A model generated the notes under the pieces. The model searched no databases and was not told the DNA's origin. It saw only the letters and a list, made by a program, of their open reading frames with translations. A stretch of 64,000 nt of DNA from Spirosoma sp. SC4-14 (GTDB lineage: Bacteria > Bacteroidota > Bacteroidia > Cytophagales > Spirosomataceae). The stretch is from assembly GCF_037201965.1 (NCBI RefSeq), contig NZ_CP147518.1:4705001-4769000 (forward strand), read 5' to 3'. This document shows, in pieces, positions 35,009 to 42,906 of this stretch. Position 1 is the stretch's first letter. Each line of letters starts with the position of its first letter. A program made the translations under genes and the position numbers.

Positions 35009-36427
35009 TTAGTGCTGAACGTTGACTTCTGTCTGCGGCACCACATTATTTCGCCAGCCGTTTCGCGACGTATCGGCTACATTATCAGGAATGTCAAGAA
35101 TGGCACCCAGTTCGTACAAATCCTGTTGAAGCTGCTTCACATTCAAGCCATTAGCAGCTTCATCGTTTCGGAGTGATTGCACAGCCGCCAGTCCGGCCGC
35201 CTGCCCCATCGACATGGTTTGGGCCATCGACCGGCAGGACGCGTGGGCATCGTGCGTGGCCGAAAAACACCGACCAACGACCCAAACTGACTGACTCCCT
35301 TTCGGCACAATCGTACCGTAGTGAACGCCATAGATCCCTGAACCGGGAATATACTCCCAATAGGTTTCGTCGGCTCCGCTGGCATCATATCGGTGGTCTT
35401 CGATGGGTGCTCCGCAGAGAAAAATACGGTCGTCGGGCAACAGTCCCGCCAGGCATTCTTTTTTCGTTAATCGATGTTCGCCGTACACGCGCCGGGTTTC
35501 GCGAACGCCAATCTGGTGCGACAAACCAATGATATTGGCGTTTTGATAACCGGGTACGTCGTCCCGAAAAAAGTCTTCGTAAATGAACGCCTGTCGTCGC
35601 CCTTCCACTTCAGCTTTGGTCAATTCGTCGGCATTCAGCGCCGACAGACCGGCTACTTTCACGGCTACGGTTGAGATACACTTTTGCGCGTTCATCTCGT
35701 GGGCTGACCCTTCTTTTCGGGGCAAGGGATGGCGTCCGCTGGTAACGGCCTCGTTCATTTTTTGGGTCAGCATCGTTTTGCCACCCGCCCGCTCATACTC
35801 GTCCAGTTCGACATTGCTCATGCGGAAGGTCGTCGTCAGGCTTTGGGCGGGTTCGTGTTCTCCAGCAGTTTCATAGGCAAAACCCGCCAGATGACAGAAA
35901 TCGGCATCGCCGGATGCGTCGATGACCCGCCGGGCCAGTACTTTCTGAAAACCGCCTTTATTCCAGAAAATACAGGCATAGTGCTCTCCTTCGGTTGCTA
36001 CGTCGATCAGCGTGGTATGCAGGAGGTACCGAATGCCCTGTTGCTGAATCAGTTGATCCCAGATGAGTTTCAGGCGTTCGGGATTGTAGTTCACGCCCGT
36101 TCCGGCACCGTAGGTATTAGGCCGCAAAAACACTGCGCCCACTTTATCCAGTTCGTTCACGATGCGGTCGGGCCAGCCGCCCACAATTTTGCGCGGTCCG
36201 CCGTTGCGGGACGTAGCGCCGGGCGTAAAAAAGCCGTAAAACGTATCGAGCATCTGGGTAGACGTACCGCCCGGAAACCCGTACCGCTCGACCAGCATCA
36301 CCGACAGGCTTTGATCGCGGGACGCAGCCGACAGCGCGGCCACGCAACCCGCCGAACCCGCCCCGATGACCAGAATATCGGTTTCGGCTAATAGCGGAAT
36401 ATGGAGATGATTGAAAACGGTTGCCAT
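35009..36427 (-). CDS. FAD-dependent oxidoreductase
   Basis: 472 residues from the ATG at 36427, one base after the stop of the upstream gene; a start 12 bases earlier would overlap. N-terminal dinucleotide motif ILVIGAGSAGCVAALSAASRD (about 18-38), then VERYGFPGGTSTQM (about 48-61). Later FAD contacts: RRVIDASGDADFCHLAGF (about 166-183) and SCRSMAQTMSMGQAAGLAA (about 398-416). This is the PF12831-type family, found beside sugar genes in many Bacteroidota, usually without known substrate. The operon context (isomerase, SIS, ROK) suggests a carbohydrate role. Confidence 0.88.
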   Translation of the reverse strand: MATVFNHLHIPLLAETDILVIGAGSAGCVAALSAASRDQSLSVMLVERYGFPGGTSTQMLDTFYGFFTPGATSRNGGPRKIVGGWPDRIVNELDKVGAVFLRPNTYGAGTGVNYNPERLKLIWDQLIQQQGIRYLLHTTLIDVATEGEHYACIFWNKGGFQKVLARRVIDASGDADFCHLAGFAYETAGEHEPAQSLTTTFRMSNVELDEYERAGGKTMLTQKMNEAVTSGRHPLPRKEGSAHEMNAQKCISTVAVKVAGLSALNADELTKAEVEGRRQAFIYEDFFRDDVPGYQNANIIGLSHQIGVRETRRVYGEHRLTKKECLAGLLPDDRIFLCGAPIEDHRYDASGADETYWEYIPGSGIYGVHYGTIVPKGSQSVWVVGRCFSATHDAHASCRSMAQTMSMGQAAGLAAVQSLRNDEAANGLNVKQLQQDLYELGAILDIPDNVADTSRNGWRNNVVPQTEVNVQH

Positions 36428-36428
36428 C

Positions 36429-37319
36429 TTATACACCAAACTGTTTTTTTACCACCTGTCGACTCATTTTCAGGCTTTCACGAATGGGCCGGGTGGGCTT
36501 GTACCCATATGGAAAAGCCAATTCGACGGTCATATCGCCCGTATAGCCAAGCTGTTTCAACTGGCGAGCAATCGCTCCGAAGTCCATAATGCCTTCGCCC
36601 AGCGCTTCCGACCAGACACCCGTCCAAAGGTGGTCGCGCAGGTGCATGTACACAATCTTATCCGCGTAGGTTTTCAGGAAGGTGGGCACGTCGACTTTGG
36701 CCTGAAATAGCCAGTCGAGGTCAGGGCCCAGGGCAATGTCGGGTACACGTTGCAGGGTATTTGTCAGATCATATAGCCCATTCTCTACTTCGTAGGTATG
36801 GTTGTGCAGGTTCGGAACGACCTTATATTGTTTGCCGATGGTCTGAATCTGTTTCAGCGTCTCAGCCTGTACGTCGAACTCCTCGGGCGTCTTTTTGCGT
36901 CGGGCATCCCCGACTGACAGGCCCAATACCCGCCCGTTTAGTTTCGCAATTCGTTCGATGACTTTTCCAGCAATGTCTACGTTTTCGGCCTGTTTGTTTT
37001 TGTCCCACATGCTCTGCCCATGCGATGCCCCAATCAGCGATACGCCGGTTTTCTGCATCAGATCGCCAATTTTCGCGACGGAATCGTCATGGTGTAAGGC
37101 TACATCCATCAATTCAATGCCGTCAAACCCGGCGTATTTCACATCGGCAAAGACGCTGTCGAGCACTGAAAAACAGTCATACTTTGGCATATCGGACGAG
37201 AATACCCATACATGAGCACTCACCAGCGGTTTTTGATGGGGCATATCCGCAAGCGACACCTGTTGAGCGAGGGCCAACGACCCGGCCGCCGTTCCTAAAA
37301 ATGTGCGTCGGTTCATCAT
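36429..37319 (-). CDS. Sugar phosphate isomerase/epimerase family protein with Tat-type signal
   Basis: 296 residues. The start MMNRRTFLGTAAGSLALAQQ is a twin-arginine signal. TIM-barrel metal ligands are in PNLHNHTYEV (about 165-174), GPDLDWLF (about 198), YMHLRDHLW (about 222) and TVELAFPYG (about 272). It overlaps the stop of the upstream SIS gene by four bases (ATGA), so the two are translationally coupled. Together with 16308 and 17930 it makes three members of one superfamily in the window, two of them exported. Confidence 0.86.
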   Translation of the reverse strand: MMNRRTFLGTAAGSLALAQQVSLADMPHQKPLVSAHVWVFSSDMPKYDCFSVLDSVFADVKYAGFDGIELMDVALHHDDSVAKIGDLMQKTGVSLIGASHGQSMWDKNKQAENVDIAGKVIERIAKLNGRVLGLSVGDARRKKTPEEFDVQAETLKQIQTIGKQYKVVPNLHNHTYEVENGLYDLTNTLQRVPDIALGPDLDWLFQAKVDVPTFLKTYADKIVYMHLRDHLWTGVWSEALGEGIMDFGAIARQLKQLGYTGDMTVELAFPYGYKPTRPIRESLKMSRQVVKKQFGV

Positions 37320-38143
37320 AGCTGCTCTGGTGTAAGGGTATCTGCCTGATCGCTTACGTAGGACGGTATGCCCACGTTCTGGTATAGTCTGGCGAGCCGG
37401 TGGGCGTGTTCGTCATAAGCACTTTCGAACAGCGTAACGGCCCGCTCCGAACCGACCACGTTGGCTGCGGATAAGACGTTTGGCGGATGCCCGGCCTCGG
37501 TAAGCCGTTGGGCTGTTTCGGCTTTGATGCAGTTCACGACCACCGCCCCGCCTACGGTCGAACCCGGCGCTACGGGTGTATCCAGCCCCGGAACGGTAAT
37601 CATGGCATCGCCAACGGGCGCGCCCGTGTCCAAAATCAGGTCGGCAAAGTCGCTTAATTTTTTACCATCAGCTCGTTTGCTGGTGCTTTTTTCAGCGTGT
37701 TGTTTGGTGATCAGCGCCACAACCTTTACGCCCTGTTGCTGAAATAATTCAGCCATTTCGATGGGCACTACGTTACAGCCACTGGACGAGATAATCAGAG
37801 CTGAATCCAGATTCGAGAGGTCGTAATTACGCAGGATACGCTGGGCCAGTCCCGGTACGTTTTCCAGAAACATGGCCTGCCGTTGCCCGTTAGCCCCGAC
37901 TACGAGGTTATGAAACGAAAGCGATAGTTCGACAATGGGATTGAAGCCTGGAAACGAGCCGTATCGCGGCCACATTTCCTCGACCATAATCCGGCTGTGG
38001 CCACTACCAAACAGATGCACCATGCGTCCGGCGAGAATGGTCTGGCTAAACCAGTCGGCGGCTTGCTGAATGGCTTGTGACTGTGCTTCTATGGTGTCCA
38101 GCAAAGCCCGGCTCTGCTGGATGTATTGTGATGTGAGGTTCAT
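37316..38143 (-). CDS. SIS-domain protein (UPF0309-like phosphosugar-binding)
   Basis: 275 residues, cytosolic. The SIS fold starts at about 35 with HLFGSGHSRIMVEEMWPRYG; phosphosugar-binding serines follow in LIISSSGCNVVPIEMA (about 121-136). C-terminal part: APGSTVGGAVVVNCIKAE and AGHPPNVLSAANVVG, as in UPF0309 proteins. SIS proteins of this kind bind or isomerise phosphorylated (often amino) sugars. It is coupled to the isomerase gene and follows a ROK gene, so kinase and isomerase may act in sequence. Confidence 0.87.
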   Translation of the reverse strand: MNLTSQYIQQSRALLDTIEAQSQAIQQAADWFSQTILAGRMVHLFGSGHSRIMVEEMWPRYGSFPGFNPIVELSLSFHNLVVGANGQRQAMFLENVPGLAQRILRNYDLSNLDSALIISSSGCNVVPIEMAELFQQQGVKVVALITKQHAEKSTSKRADGKKLSDFADLILDTGAPVGDAMITVPGLDTPVAPGSTVGGAVVVNCIKAETAQRLTEAGHPPNVLSAANVVGSERAVTLFESAYDEHAHRLARLYQNVGIPSYVSDQADTLTPEQL

Positions 38144-38259
38144 GATTTGTAGATTGATAGTCAGGACTTGTCAAGATTGGTAAGAAATTGTCAAATGTGG
38201 TCAAGGTTGGTCAGGTGTGGTCAATTCCTGACAATCCCTGACTATTTCCTGACTCTTTT

Positions 38260-39144
38260 TCACTCTTTCAAAAAGGCCGCAGCACCGATAGCCCCGGCCC
38301 AGTCTTCAAAATAAGCTTTACGTATCGTCGTCTTTTTACCCGCCGGTCGCCATTCAAACAGATCAAAAAAGGTGTGAAGCGGGTCCAGCAAAGCCCGGTC
38401 AGCCTGCATGATACCGCCACCCAGCACGATGACTTCCGGCGAGAACGCATTGGCGAGCGAGGCCAGTGACACGGCCAGTTGCCGGATCGACGTGAGCCAG
38501 ACCTGAGTGGCCAGCGGTTCGCCCTGCTGATACCCATCGACCAGTTCATGTGTAGTCTGGTAGCGGCCAAACGACCGCCGACCCACCGTTACGTTACCGA
38601 TGGCATCTTCCACACTACCAGGCATGTTGGTAATATCGAGATGCACACTATCGGCATGGATGGCTGTATGTCCGAGGTGACCCGCCATCTGGAAGAAACC
38701 CTGGTAGAGTTGTCCCTTCAGCAACAGGCCACCTCCTACGCCCGTGCCCAGCGTGAGCATCAGCCCATGCTGTACGCCTTTTAAAGTTCCGAAACGAGCT
38801 TCGGCCATCAGAGCTGCATGGGCGTCGTTCAGCACCCGAACGGGCTTATCCAGATAGGCTGACCAGTCGAATCCTTCGAGCCCCTGCAACCGGCCAGGCA
38901 TACAGGCAATGGCCGTGTTATTGGGCGTAGGCAAACCCGGTGCCGACAAGCCAATGCTCAGAATCGATTCGGTGGTCTGCTGGCTCAACGCCTGAACAGT
39001 ATCCGCGACCGCTCGTTGCCAATTCCCGTTCTCACCGTCGCCGGTTGGCGTAATCAACTGATGGAGAACCGTTCCTGTGATCGTGTCGATCAGTACGCCT
39101 TTGATGCGGGTACCGCCTAAATCAATGCCGATTGCCTGAGTCAA
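38260..39144 (-). CDS. ROK family protein without the zinc motif
   Basis: 294 residues. ATP-binding motifs are present: AIGIDLGGTRIKGVLID at the N-terminus and TLGTGVGGGLLLKG (about 132-145), with the sugar-binding Asp in RVLNDAHAALMAEA (about 104). The HTxC/CxCGxxGCxE zinc segment that marks ROK kinases and repressors is absent: after GHLGHTAIH the sequence reads ADSVHLDITNMPGSVEDAIG. No DNA-binding domain, so it is probably a sugar kinase or a degenerate one. Paralogue with intact zinc site at 42898-43836. Confidence 0.85.
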   Translation of the reverse strand: MTQAIGIDLGGTRIKGVLIDTITGTVLHQLITPTGDGENGNWQRAVADTVQALSQQTTESILSIGLSAPGLPTPNNTAIACMPGRLQGLEGFDWSAYLDKPVRVLNDAHAALMAEARFGTLKGVQHGLMLTLGTGVGGGLLLKGQLYQGFFQMAGHLGHTAIHADSVHLDITNMPGSVEDAIGNVTVGRRSFGRYQTTHELVDGYQQGEPLATQVWLTSIRQLAVSLASLANAFSPEVIVLGGGIMQADRALLDPLHTFFDLFEWRPAGKKTTIRKAYFEDWAGAIGAAAFLKE

Positions 39145-39196
39145 ATTGGTTACTGAATTATTGATTATTGAGGTTTTGGTGATCAGCCACTAATCA

Positions 39197-39985
39197 CTAA
39201 ATCTGTCCTTCGCTGATGCTCCAGCCGCCATCGACGGACAGCACCTGACCCGTGGTGAACCGGGACGCGTCGGACAGAAAATAGACGGCCGCACCATCGA
39301 GGTCGCCGGGATGGCCAATGCGTCCGCCGTCCAGCGGCTGTTTGGTCTGGATAAACGACAAAATAGTATCATCCTGAGCGGCCCGCTGGGCCATGGGTGT
39401 TTCGACCAGGGCCGGAGCCAGTACGTTGATCCGTATATTGTTCGGTGCGTAATAGGCCGCGATTGATTTGGTGAAGCCAATCACCGCCGATTTAGTGGCG
39501 GCATAGGCATGGGTAGCGAAATAGGCGGGCGAAGGTCGTGAACCCAGCACCGACCCCATGTTCAAAATAGTGCCGCCGGTTCCCTGTTCCAGAAACGCCT
39601 GCACAGCCGCCTGATTGGACAGCATGAGCGATGTCAGATTCAGAGAAAAGGTGTAATTCCAACCGTCGATACTCAGTTCGTGGAGCGGACCATCACCAAA
39701 GCGTCGGCCGCTGCCACCCGCTACGTGGTAGAGCCCGTCGAATCCACCGAAAGCCTCCTGACAGCGTTCTATAGCCGTTTGAGCTGTGGCTGGCTCTGTT
39801 GCGTCACCACTGATGGCAATGCCCCTACCTTGCAACTGGACTTCGGCTAGCCGACCATTTCCGGCATCACGCCCGACTACGATGACTGATGCCCCTTCTT
39901 CGACAAACGCTTTAGCCGCCGAGAAACCCAGACCGGTCGTTCCGCCGATAATTACAATACGTTTCTGCGCTAACCACTGACCCAT
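39197..39985 (-). CDS. SDR family NAD(P)-dependent oxidoreductase
   Basis: 262 residues. Cofactor motif GGTTGLGFSAAKAF (about 14-27), the NVAG-like position HVAGGSG (about 88-94), catalytic Ser in LNMGSVLGSR (about 140), and YAATKSAVIGFTKSIA with Tyr and Lys (about 155-170). C-terminal signature GQVLSVDGGWS. Classical SDRs reduce or oxidise a hydroxyl/keto group; in this setting, a sugar or sugar acid. It is divergent from the GntR regulator at 40194, whose operator-like palindromes lie in the shared 208-bp gap. Confidence 0.9.
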   Translation of the reverse strand: MGQWLAQKRIVIIGGTTGLGFSAAKAFVEEGASVIVVGRDAGNGRLAEVQLQGRGIAISGDATEPATAQTAIERCQEAFGGFDGLYHVAGGSGRRFGDGPLHELSIDGWNYTFSLNLTSLMLSNQAAVQAFLEQGTGGTILNMGSVLGSRPSPAYFATHAYAATKSAVIGFTKSIAAYYAPNNIRINVLAPALVETPMAQRAAQDDTILSFIQTKQPLDGGRIGHPGDLDGAAVYFLSDASRFTTGQVLSVDGGWSISEGQI

Positions 39986-40049
39986 GTCATCGAATTCGTT
40001 GCTTCCCTTTTTTCTATGACGAAGGTAGCAACATTCCTAGTCAAACCAA

Positions 40050-40071
40050 ATAACTTATTATAATAAGTTAT
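40050..40071. promoter_or_regulatory. 22-bp perfect palindrome, candidate GntR operator
   Basis: Half-site ATAACTTATTA followed by its exact reverse complement. It lies in the AT-rich gap between the divergent SDR and GntR genes, in the position expected for control of both. Length and symmetry suit a dimeric GntR/HutC regulator. Confidence 0.7.
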
Positions 40072-40109
40072 CAATATATAGTATATAAATCTGTTTATCA
40101 GTGTTTTAA

Positions 40110-40131
40110 AATATATATTACAGTATATATT
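40110..40131. promoter_or_regulatory. 22-bp imperfect palindrome, second candidate operator
   Basis: AATATATA and TATATATT arms around a six-base centre (TTACAG). It has the same length as the palindrome at 40050, 60 bp apart start to start (about six helical turns), so two dimers could bind one face of the DNA. Confidence 0.55.
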
Positions 40132-40177
40132 ATTATAAGTAACCCAAGACTTGGAGCAACATTTATACTTGATGTAT

Positions 40178-40185
40178 TATCTTTA
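40178..40185 (+). promoter_or_regulatory. Possible -7 box of the GntR gene
   Basis: TATCTTTA, nine bases before the ATG at 40194. If used, the mRNA would be nearly leaderless. TTGG at 40151 could serve as the upstream element, though the spacing is on the long side. Confidence 0.4.
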
Positions 40186-40193
40186 TAGGTGAT

Positions 40194-40943
40194 ATGACTG
40201 ACCAGCCCAACCGCATTCCACAGTACCAATATTTATATGAAACGCTCCGGCAGGACATTATCCGGGGGGTATTCAAAGCGGGGGATTTATTGCCTTCCGA
40301 AAGTGTACTACAACAGCAGTACCGGCTAACGCAACCTACAATTCGGCAAGCGCTATCGCTACTAGTCCAGGAGGGCTATATCAAGAAACATCAGGGAAAA
40401 GGCAGCATCGTACAGGCGATTCCGATCGGGTTGGGGGTCATGTCGCTGCAAACGCATGTTGCGCATATTGACGAGAACGAGGCAGTCTCAGAAGGGCTTT
40501 CCGCTGAAGTGATTACCACGATCATCCTGGCCAAACCCATTCTATGCCCCTTTCCTAACGAACTGTTGTTTTACCCCACTGATGAGACGCCAGATACCCA
40601 ATATTATTGTCTGGAGCGACTTCGGTCGGTGAACGGTAATCCCGTGTTTTTCGAAAAGTTGATTTTACCGAATCGGTATCTACCCAATTTATCACGTCAA
40701 CGGCTGACGAACCGCTCATTTTTTGATCTGCTGCGAACAAAATATGGCCTGGTGGTCACGGGGGGGGAGCAAAAAATTCAGGCCTTGCCTGCTGAGAACC
40801 ACATAGCCAATCAACTTCAGGTTGAACCGGGCAGTCCCGTTTTGAGGCTGGAAAAACGGATTGACACCAATAAAAGTGATTTTAGTTTTTATTCGCTCCT
40901 ATTCGCCCGTACCGACCAGTTTTTGCTGCAAGGGCGGTTCTGA
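40194..40943 (+). CDS. GntR family transcriptional regulator (HutC/UTRA type)
   Basis: 249 residues. N-terminal winged helix (about 10-75: YLYETLRQDIIRGVFKAGDLLPSESVLQQQYRLTQPTIRQAL, given here as two runs ending in VQEGYIKKHQGKGS) and a UTRA effector domain (about 95-245) with YCLERLRSVNGNPVFFEKL. Regulators of this type often sense phosphorylated sugars or amino sugars. It is flanked by SDR, SIS, ROK and transporter genes, all on the other strand, and probably represses them until the sugar is present. Confidence 0.92.
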   Translation: MTDQPNRIPQYQYLYETLRQDIIRGVFKAGDLLPSESVLQQQYRLTQPTIRQALSLLVQEGYIKKHQGKGSIVQAIPIGLGVMSLQTHVAHIDENEAVSEGLSAEVITTIILAKPILCPFPNELLFYPTDETPDTQYYCLERLRSVNGNPVFFEKLILPNRYLPNLSRQRLTNRSFFDLLRTKYGLVVTGGEQKIQALPAENHIANQLQVEPGSPVLRLEKRIDTNKSDFSFYSLLFARTDQFLLQGRF

Positions 40944-40958
40944 CACCCTTAACCGCTA

Positions 40959-41894
40959 TCAATCCGCTTCGGTGACCTTACCCCCCACCACAAACGTTTC
41001 GCCGATATTTAGTTTCTCGGCCATGTAATAGGCCATGAAATTGAACGGGATAATGTTGTGAAGGATAGATAAGTGTTCGTCAACCGCATTAGCCGATTGA
41101 ACGGGGACTTCAACCGTGAACACATGTGCTCCCGCTTTTGTGATCATCTCCGATAGTCGTTGTGTCCGTTCATAGGCTGGTCCCTTCGCCAGAATCTGAA
41201 TCACGATACTGTCTTTAGCCGTTTCTTTTGGACCGTGGTCGTACTGCGCCATTGGAAGGCCGTGAAAATTCAGTTTTGTGCTCTCGCTCAGAATAAGGGC
41301 GGCCTCGTAAGCCGTGCCAATGTTGGGACCGCTACCCGTTACGTACATGCCGTGAATAGGAAATTGGCTACGGACCGCCAGCACCTCTTCGGCCAGTTTG
41401 TGGCCCTGCTCGCGGTACTGCTGAAAGTTTTCAGCGATCAGAGTTACGGCTGCATCGGGCGAAAGTCCAAACCCTTTGAACAGGGCAATCAGCGTGTTGA
41501 CGTAGGTTTTAGAAGATGAGTAGTATTCTTCCCCCGCCATGATAGGTACTACGCGGGCCACATTCGGCGCAGTACACAGATCGCTGGTTGAGTAGTTCGA
41601 TACCGCTACGTACTGATCGACTATTTCCCGACACCAGAGTACTTCGCTGCTTCGGCCCGATTGCGAGAGCAATACGGCCATTGGCGCTTTCTGGCCTTTA
41701 GTGCTGTAGTATACATATTCTGACGCCAGCTCGGGCTGGATTGGTACCCCCATGTACTTAAATGCTAATGGAGCAAAGTAGGATGACCCCATACCCAGGT
41801 AGGGTACGTATACCGGCAAGGAAGTAGTGGGGCTGTTCAACACGTCCCTGGCTCGGGCCGGTATTTCCAGAATTTCGTTCAGAATAGGATTCAT
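40959..41894 (-). CDS. SIS-domain sugar isomerase/deaminase-like protein
   Basis: 311 residues. Two SIS lobes: first with VPYLGMGSSYFAPLAF (about 30-45) and AVLLSQSGRSSEVLWCREI (about 73-91), second with YVTGSGPNIGTAYEAALILSE (about 180-200) and MAQYDHGPKE (about 213-222). The layout matches the isomerase half of glucosamine-6-phosphate synthase and the AgaS/FrlB-like deaminases and ketose isomerases. It overlaps the start of nothing but shares ATGA-type coupling with the EamA gene upstream (stop and start within four bases). Confidence 0.87.
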   Translation of the reverse strand: MNPILNEILEIPARARDVLNSPTTSLPVYVPYLGMGSSYFAPLAFKYMGVPIQPELASEYVYYSTKGQKAPMAVLLSQSGRSSEVLWCREIVDQYVAVSNYSTSDLCTAPNVARVVPIMAGEEYYSSSKTYVNTLIALFKGFGLSPDAAVTLIAENFQQYREQGHKLAEEVLAVRSQFPIHGMYVTGSGPNIGTAYEAALILSESTKLNFHGLPMAQYDHGPKETAKDSIVIQILAKGPAYERTQRLSEMITKAGAHVFTVEVPVQSANAVDEHLSILHNIIPFNFMAYYMAEKLNIGETFVVGGKVTEAD

Positions 41895-42790
41895 AGCGGT
41901 TGGGTTAGAGGTGGTTTTTCGTACGATAAGGTTAGTGCACCAATGATCGCCAGCGCAATGCCCAGCGATTCAATTATGGAAAGACTTTCGTTCAGGAAAA
42001 TCATCGCCAGTATTATTGTAAAAACAGGCTGCAAGGCACCCGCAATTGTGGTCACTTTAGACGCTTTGCCTTCGGCGCTGTAAGCCGCAAAACTAGCCAG
42101 CACGCCAAGGCCATTGAGCATACCTGCCAGCGAACCGATTGCCAGCGTTTTGGTGGACATGGCAAAGTCTGCCCAGCCAAAAACAACGAATAAAAGCGCA
42201 ATCAGCACCGAGGAGATGATGAAGCTCACATACGACCATTCGGCTGAAATATAGTTGGTTGTCTCTTTCTGGGCCGCACTAAACACCCCCCAGAAAAACA
42301 ACGCCACCAGCGAATACAGCAGCCAGGAGTTCAGACCGATACTACTAAAAAAAGCGGTTGGGTTGTCGAACAACAGTGATTCGCCCGAAAGCATGACCAC
42401 AGCAGGAATGGCCAGCAAAATGCCGATCCCGTTGACCCAGTTCAGCTTTTCCCTGAACACTAGCAAGGCTATTCCGATGGTCACGAGGGGATACAGATTC
42501 GTTACGGGTATTACAATAGCGGCCAGTCCTCCCGACGTAAAGGCCTGGTATACGGCAACATTGCCAATGACCGCCAGAACACCCGCGACCAGACCCCACA
42601 GAATACCTTTACGATTAGGCGTCGTGATTCTGACCTTTTTGATCACCAGCGGCAGGGTCAGGAGCATTCCTATGCTGAACAGCACATGGTTGGTAAACGG
42701 GCTGACCTGGTCAGAGATCAGCTTGGCCACAACGCCCCATGTGCCCCAGAAAAAGGCAGCTGCTATCGAATACAGAATCCAGTGTTTCAT
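41891..42790 (-). CDS. DMT/EamA family transporter (GRP-like)
   Basis: 299 residues from the ATG at 42790 (MKHWILYSIAAAFFWGTWGV); upstream codons fall in a repeat and are unlikely to be coding. Ten predicted membrane helices in two EamA halves (about 1-140 and 155-295), with AIVIPVTNLYPLVTIGIALLV at the end of the first half. Members export or import small metabolites; a sugar or sugar acid is likely from the ROK and SIS neighbours. The gene overlaps the SIS gene by four bases, so the two are coupled. Confidence 0.88.
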   Translation of the reverse strand: MKHWILYSIAAAFFWGTWGVVAKLISDQVSPFTNHVLFSIGMLLTLPLVIKKVRITTPNRKGILWGLVAGVLAVIGNVAVYQAFTSGGLAAIVIPVTNLYPLVTIGIALLVFREKLNWVNGIGILLAIPAVVMLSGESLLFDNPTAFFSSIGLNSWLLYSLVALFFWGVFSAAQKETTNYISAEWSYVSFIISSVLIALLFVVFGWADFAMSTKTLAIGSLAGMLNGLGVLASFAAYSAEGKASKVTTIAGALQPVFTIILAMIFLNESLSIIESLGIALAIIGALTLSYEKPPLTQPL

Positions 42791-42806
42791 ATAAATTGAA
42801 TGAGTG

Positions 42807-42906
42807 AAAGAGTGAATGAGTGAAAGAGCGGGCTGGCGCGTCAACAAGAATTATATGCCATCCATTCGCTGGGGTGCCAGCCCGCTCATTCACTCATTCA
42901 CTCTTT
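42807..42906. repeat. Inverted repeat, 31-bp arms with one mismatch, around the ROK stop codon
   Basis: AAAGAGTGAATGAGTGAAAG... (42807-42837) pairs with 42876-42906. The right arm contains the last codons and stop of the ROK gene at 42898. The arms hold GAGTGAA(T/A) direct repeats. It could form a stem at the end of the ROK message and before the EamA start. Confidence 0.9.

Noticed and set aside
38150..38259. Repeated TTGGTCAAG/GTGGTCA words between the SIS and ROK genes
   Set aside because: The copies are short and irregular with no even spacing; they do not make a CRISPR array and no cas gene is present.
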